64,000 bases of DNA from Gammaproteobacteria bacterium. GTDB lineage: Bacteria; Pseudomonadota; Gammaproteobacteria; UBA6429; Thiohalophilaceae. A program made the translations under genes and the position numbers. This document shows positions 63,081 to 64,000 of the stretch, piece after piece (positions within the stretch are counted from its first letter, which is position 1; every line of letters begins with the position of its first letter). Below the pieces are notes generated by a model. It had not been told where the DNA came from, searched no databases, and saw nothing but the letters and a program-made list of their open reading frames with translations. Where the stretch lies: NCBI GenBank assembly GCA_026197095.1, contig JAPHTF010000012.1:1-64000 (forward strand), given 5' to 3'.

Positions 63081-63533
63081 TTATGAGTTTATATCTTGTA
63101 TTAAAAATAACGGAAATTCTTTTCCATCAAGGTAATCTTCAATTGACTTTATCACTAACGGACTTCTTAAATTAGTGCATTGTCTGATTTCTTCTTCAGT
63201 CAACCAGGTTGTACGTTCAATTCCATCATCTAACTTTTTATCTTTGTACTCATTAATAACTTCACCAACAAAACACACTCGTAAATATGTATCCCCATTG
63301 TCGTGTTTCCAGCGATAAATGCCACTAATGTATTTAGGTGTGAAGTCCCAGCGAGTTTCTTCTAAGGTTTCACGAATAACCGCATCCGTTAATGTTTCAT
63401 TATTATCTAAATGGCCAGCCGGTTGATTAATTACTTTTTTACCGTTGTCGTTTTCCTCCACCAGCAGGAATTTTCCTTCGCGTTGAATGATTGCTGCGAC
63501 GGTGACGTGTGGTGCCCAATAATTTAATTGCAT
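63081..63533 (-). CDS. nudJ: Nudix hydrolase NudJ
   Basis: 150 aa from the ATG at 63533 (MQLNYWAPHVTVAAII). The Nudix box GHLDNNETLTDAVIRETLEE is complete (G-x5-E-x7-RE-x2-EE). NudJ cleaves thiamin pyrophosphate precursors and nucleoside diphosphates. It follows rluE as in E. coli (rluE-nudJ-mnmA). A start further upstream would run through rluE; the chosen start overlaps rluE by 95 bp. Confidence 0.9.
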   Translation of the reverse strand: MQLNYWAPHVTVAAIIQREGKFLLVEENDNGKKVINQPAGHLDNNETLTDAVIRETLEETRWDFTPKYISGIYRWKHDNGDTYLRVCFVGEVINEYKDKKLDDGIERTTWLTEEEIRQCTNLRSPLVIKSIEDYLDGKEFPLFLIQDINS

Positions 63534-64000
63534 TCGCTTGTTTTTCAAGTTGTGGTGGAGTGGAGATTTTACTCCATTCTCCTGGTGATAAGCCATTAAT
63601 TGTAAATTCACCAATTGAATAGCGAATTAATCGCAGAGTAGGGAAGCCAACGGCTGCTGTCATACGTCGTACTTGCCGATTTTTTCCTTCTGTAATGGTG
63701 AGTTCGCACCAGGAGGTTGGAATTTCTGCACGGTAGCGCACAGGAGGATCGCGTGGCCATATATCAGGTTCATTTATTTTTTTTGCTTTTGCCGGTAAGG
63801 TTTTGCCATCTTTTAGAATAACGCCTGATTCAAGCTGTGAAAGTGCCGCATCGGTCATTTCCCCTTCAACTTGAACCCAGTATGTTTTAGGTTGCTTGTG
63901 TTTTGGATGACTTAAGCAATGCTGGATTTTACCCTCGTCGGTCAGTATCAACAGGCCTTCGCTATCATGATCGAGTCTGCCTGCAGGGTAAAAGTTTTTA
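63439..64000 (-). CDS. rluE: 23S rRNA pseudouridine synthase RluE, N-terminus cut by the right edge
   Basis: The frame enters the window with the catalytic motif GRLDHDSEGLLILTD (Asp), followed by KTYWVQVEGE, WCELTITEGKNRQVRRM and GEFTINGLSPGEW. This is the RsuA/RluE family; RluE makes pseudouridine 2457 in 23S rRNA. The last 30 residues (GTTRHRRSNHSTRRKIPAGG and on) are overprinted on the start of nudJ in another frame, so they are probably not conserved. Confidence 0.88.
   Translation of the reverse strand, partial: KNFYPAGRLDHDSEGLLILTDEGKIQHCLSHPKHKQPKTYWVQVEGEMTDAALSQLESGVILKDGKTLPAKAKKINEPDIWPRDPPVRYRAEIPTSWCELTITEGKNRQVRRMTAAVGFPTLRLIRYSIGEFTINGLSPGEWSKISTPPQLEKQANAIKLLGTTRHRRSNHSTRRKIPAGGGKRQR

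Overview
The window comes from an AT-rich, dissimilatory sulfur-oxidising gammaproteobacterium. The left end carries an oxidative-type reverse dsr operon (dsrA-B-E-F-H-C-M-K-L-J and the start of dsrO, minus strand). DsrEFH and DsrL are markers of sulfur oxidisers rather than sulfate reducers. Gammaproteobacterial housekeeping genes (purB, hflD, mnmA, roxA, nudJ, rluE) and Cpx-type and Pmr/Qse-type two-component systems fix the class. I cannot name the genus.

Layout: 1-9.0 kb is the dsr operon, with an inverted-repeat-rich 600-bp control region upstream. 9.6-17.4 kb is a set of small conserved and unknown genes: a TauD-type dioxygenase, a 62-aa protein, a Cas6/Cmx6-like RAMP protein without any CRISPR array, a cysteine-less DsrC paralogue, two more Fe(II)/2-oxoglutarate oxygenases, two unknown proteins and a beta-barrel protein. 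17.4-20.1 kb holds an HD-GYP protein, a small gene broken by a stop at codon 4, a structured non-coding segment and a Sel1-repeat protein. 20.3-23.9 kb is a MoxR ATPase / VWA protein / DsrS-like operon. 24.4-31.5 kb is a minus-strand operon: purB, a GGDEF protein, roxA, a GNAT, two unknowns and an M61 peptidase. 31.7-39.5 kb has YbjQ-type proteins, an M48 peptidase, an HDAC-like hydrolase, an NDP-forming acyl-CoA synthetase/GNAT fusion and an isolated cytochrome cd1-type protein. 39.7-43.1 kb is a cpxAR/cpxP locus plus cytochrome b561. 43.3-51.9 kb is central metabolism (patatin, DHOD-like protein, pyruvate:ferredoxin oxidoreductase, aconitase). 52-53.2 kb is a divergent marR/dsrE2 pair. 53.3-64 kb holds hflD-mnmA, a two-component system, eptA, a TlpA/DUF4266/DUF3570/ApbE cluster, a hydrolase and nudJ-rluE.

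How the genes work together: DsrEFH pass sulfur to DsrC; DsrAB with DsrL oxidise it in the cytoplasm; and DsrMKJO(P) link DsrC to the quinone pool. The MoxR/VWA/DsrS operon and DsrE2 are plausible accessories. The two-component system at 55-57 kb very likely controls itself, eptA and the TlpA-ApbE cluster, because all three upstream regions carry TTNAC repeats at exactly 11-bp spacing. Three perfectly phased GTAAA boxes sit between cpxR and cpxP.

The least explained items are the orphan Cas6-like gene beside dsr, the nonsense-interrupted 64-codon gene with its structured upstream region, and the shared TTNAC regulon. No tRNA, rRNA, transposase or CRISPR array was seen.
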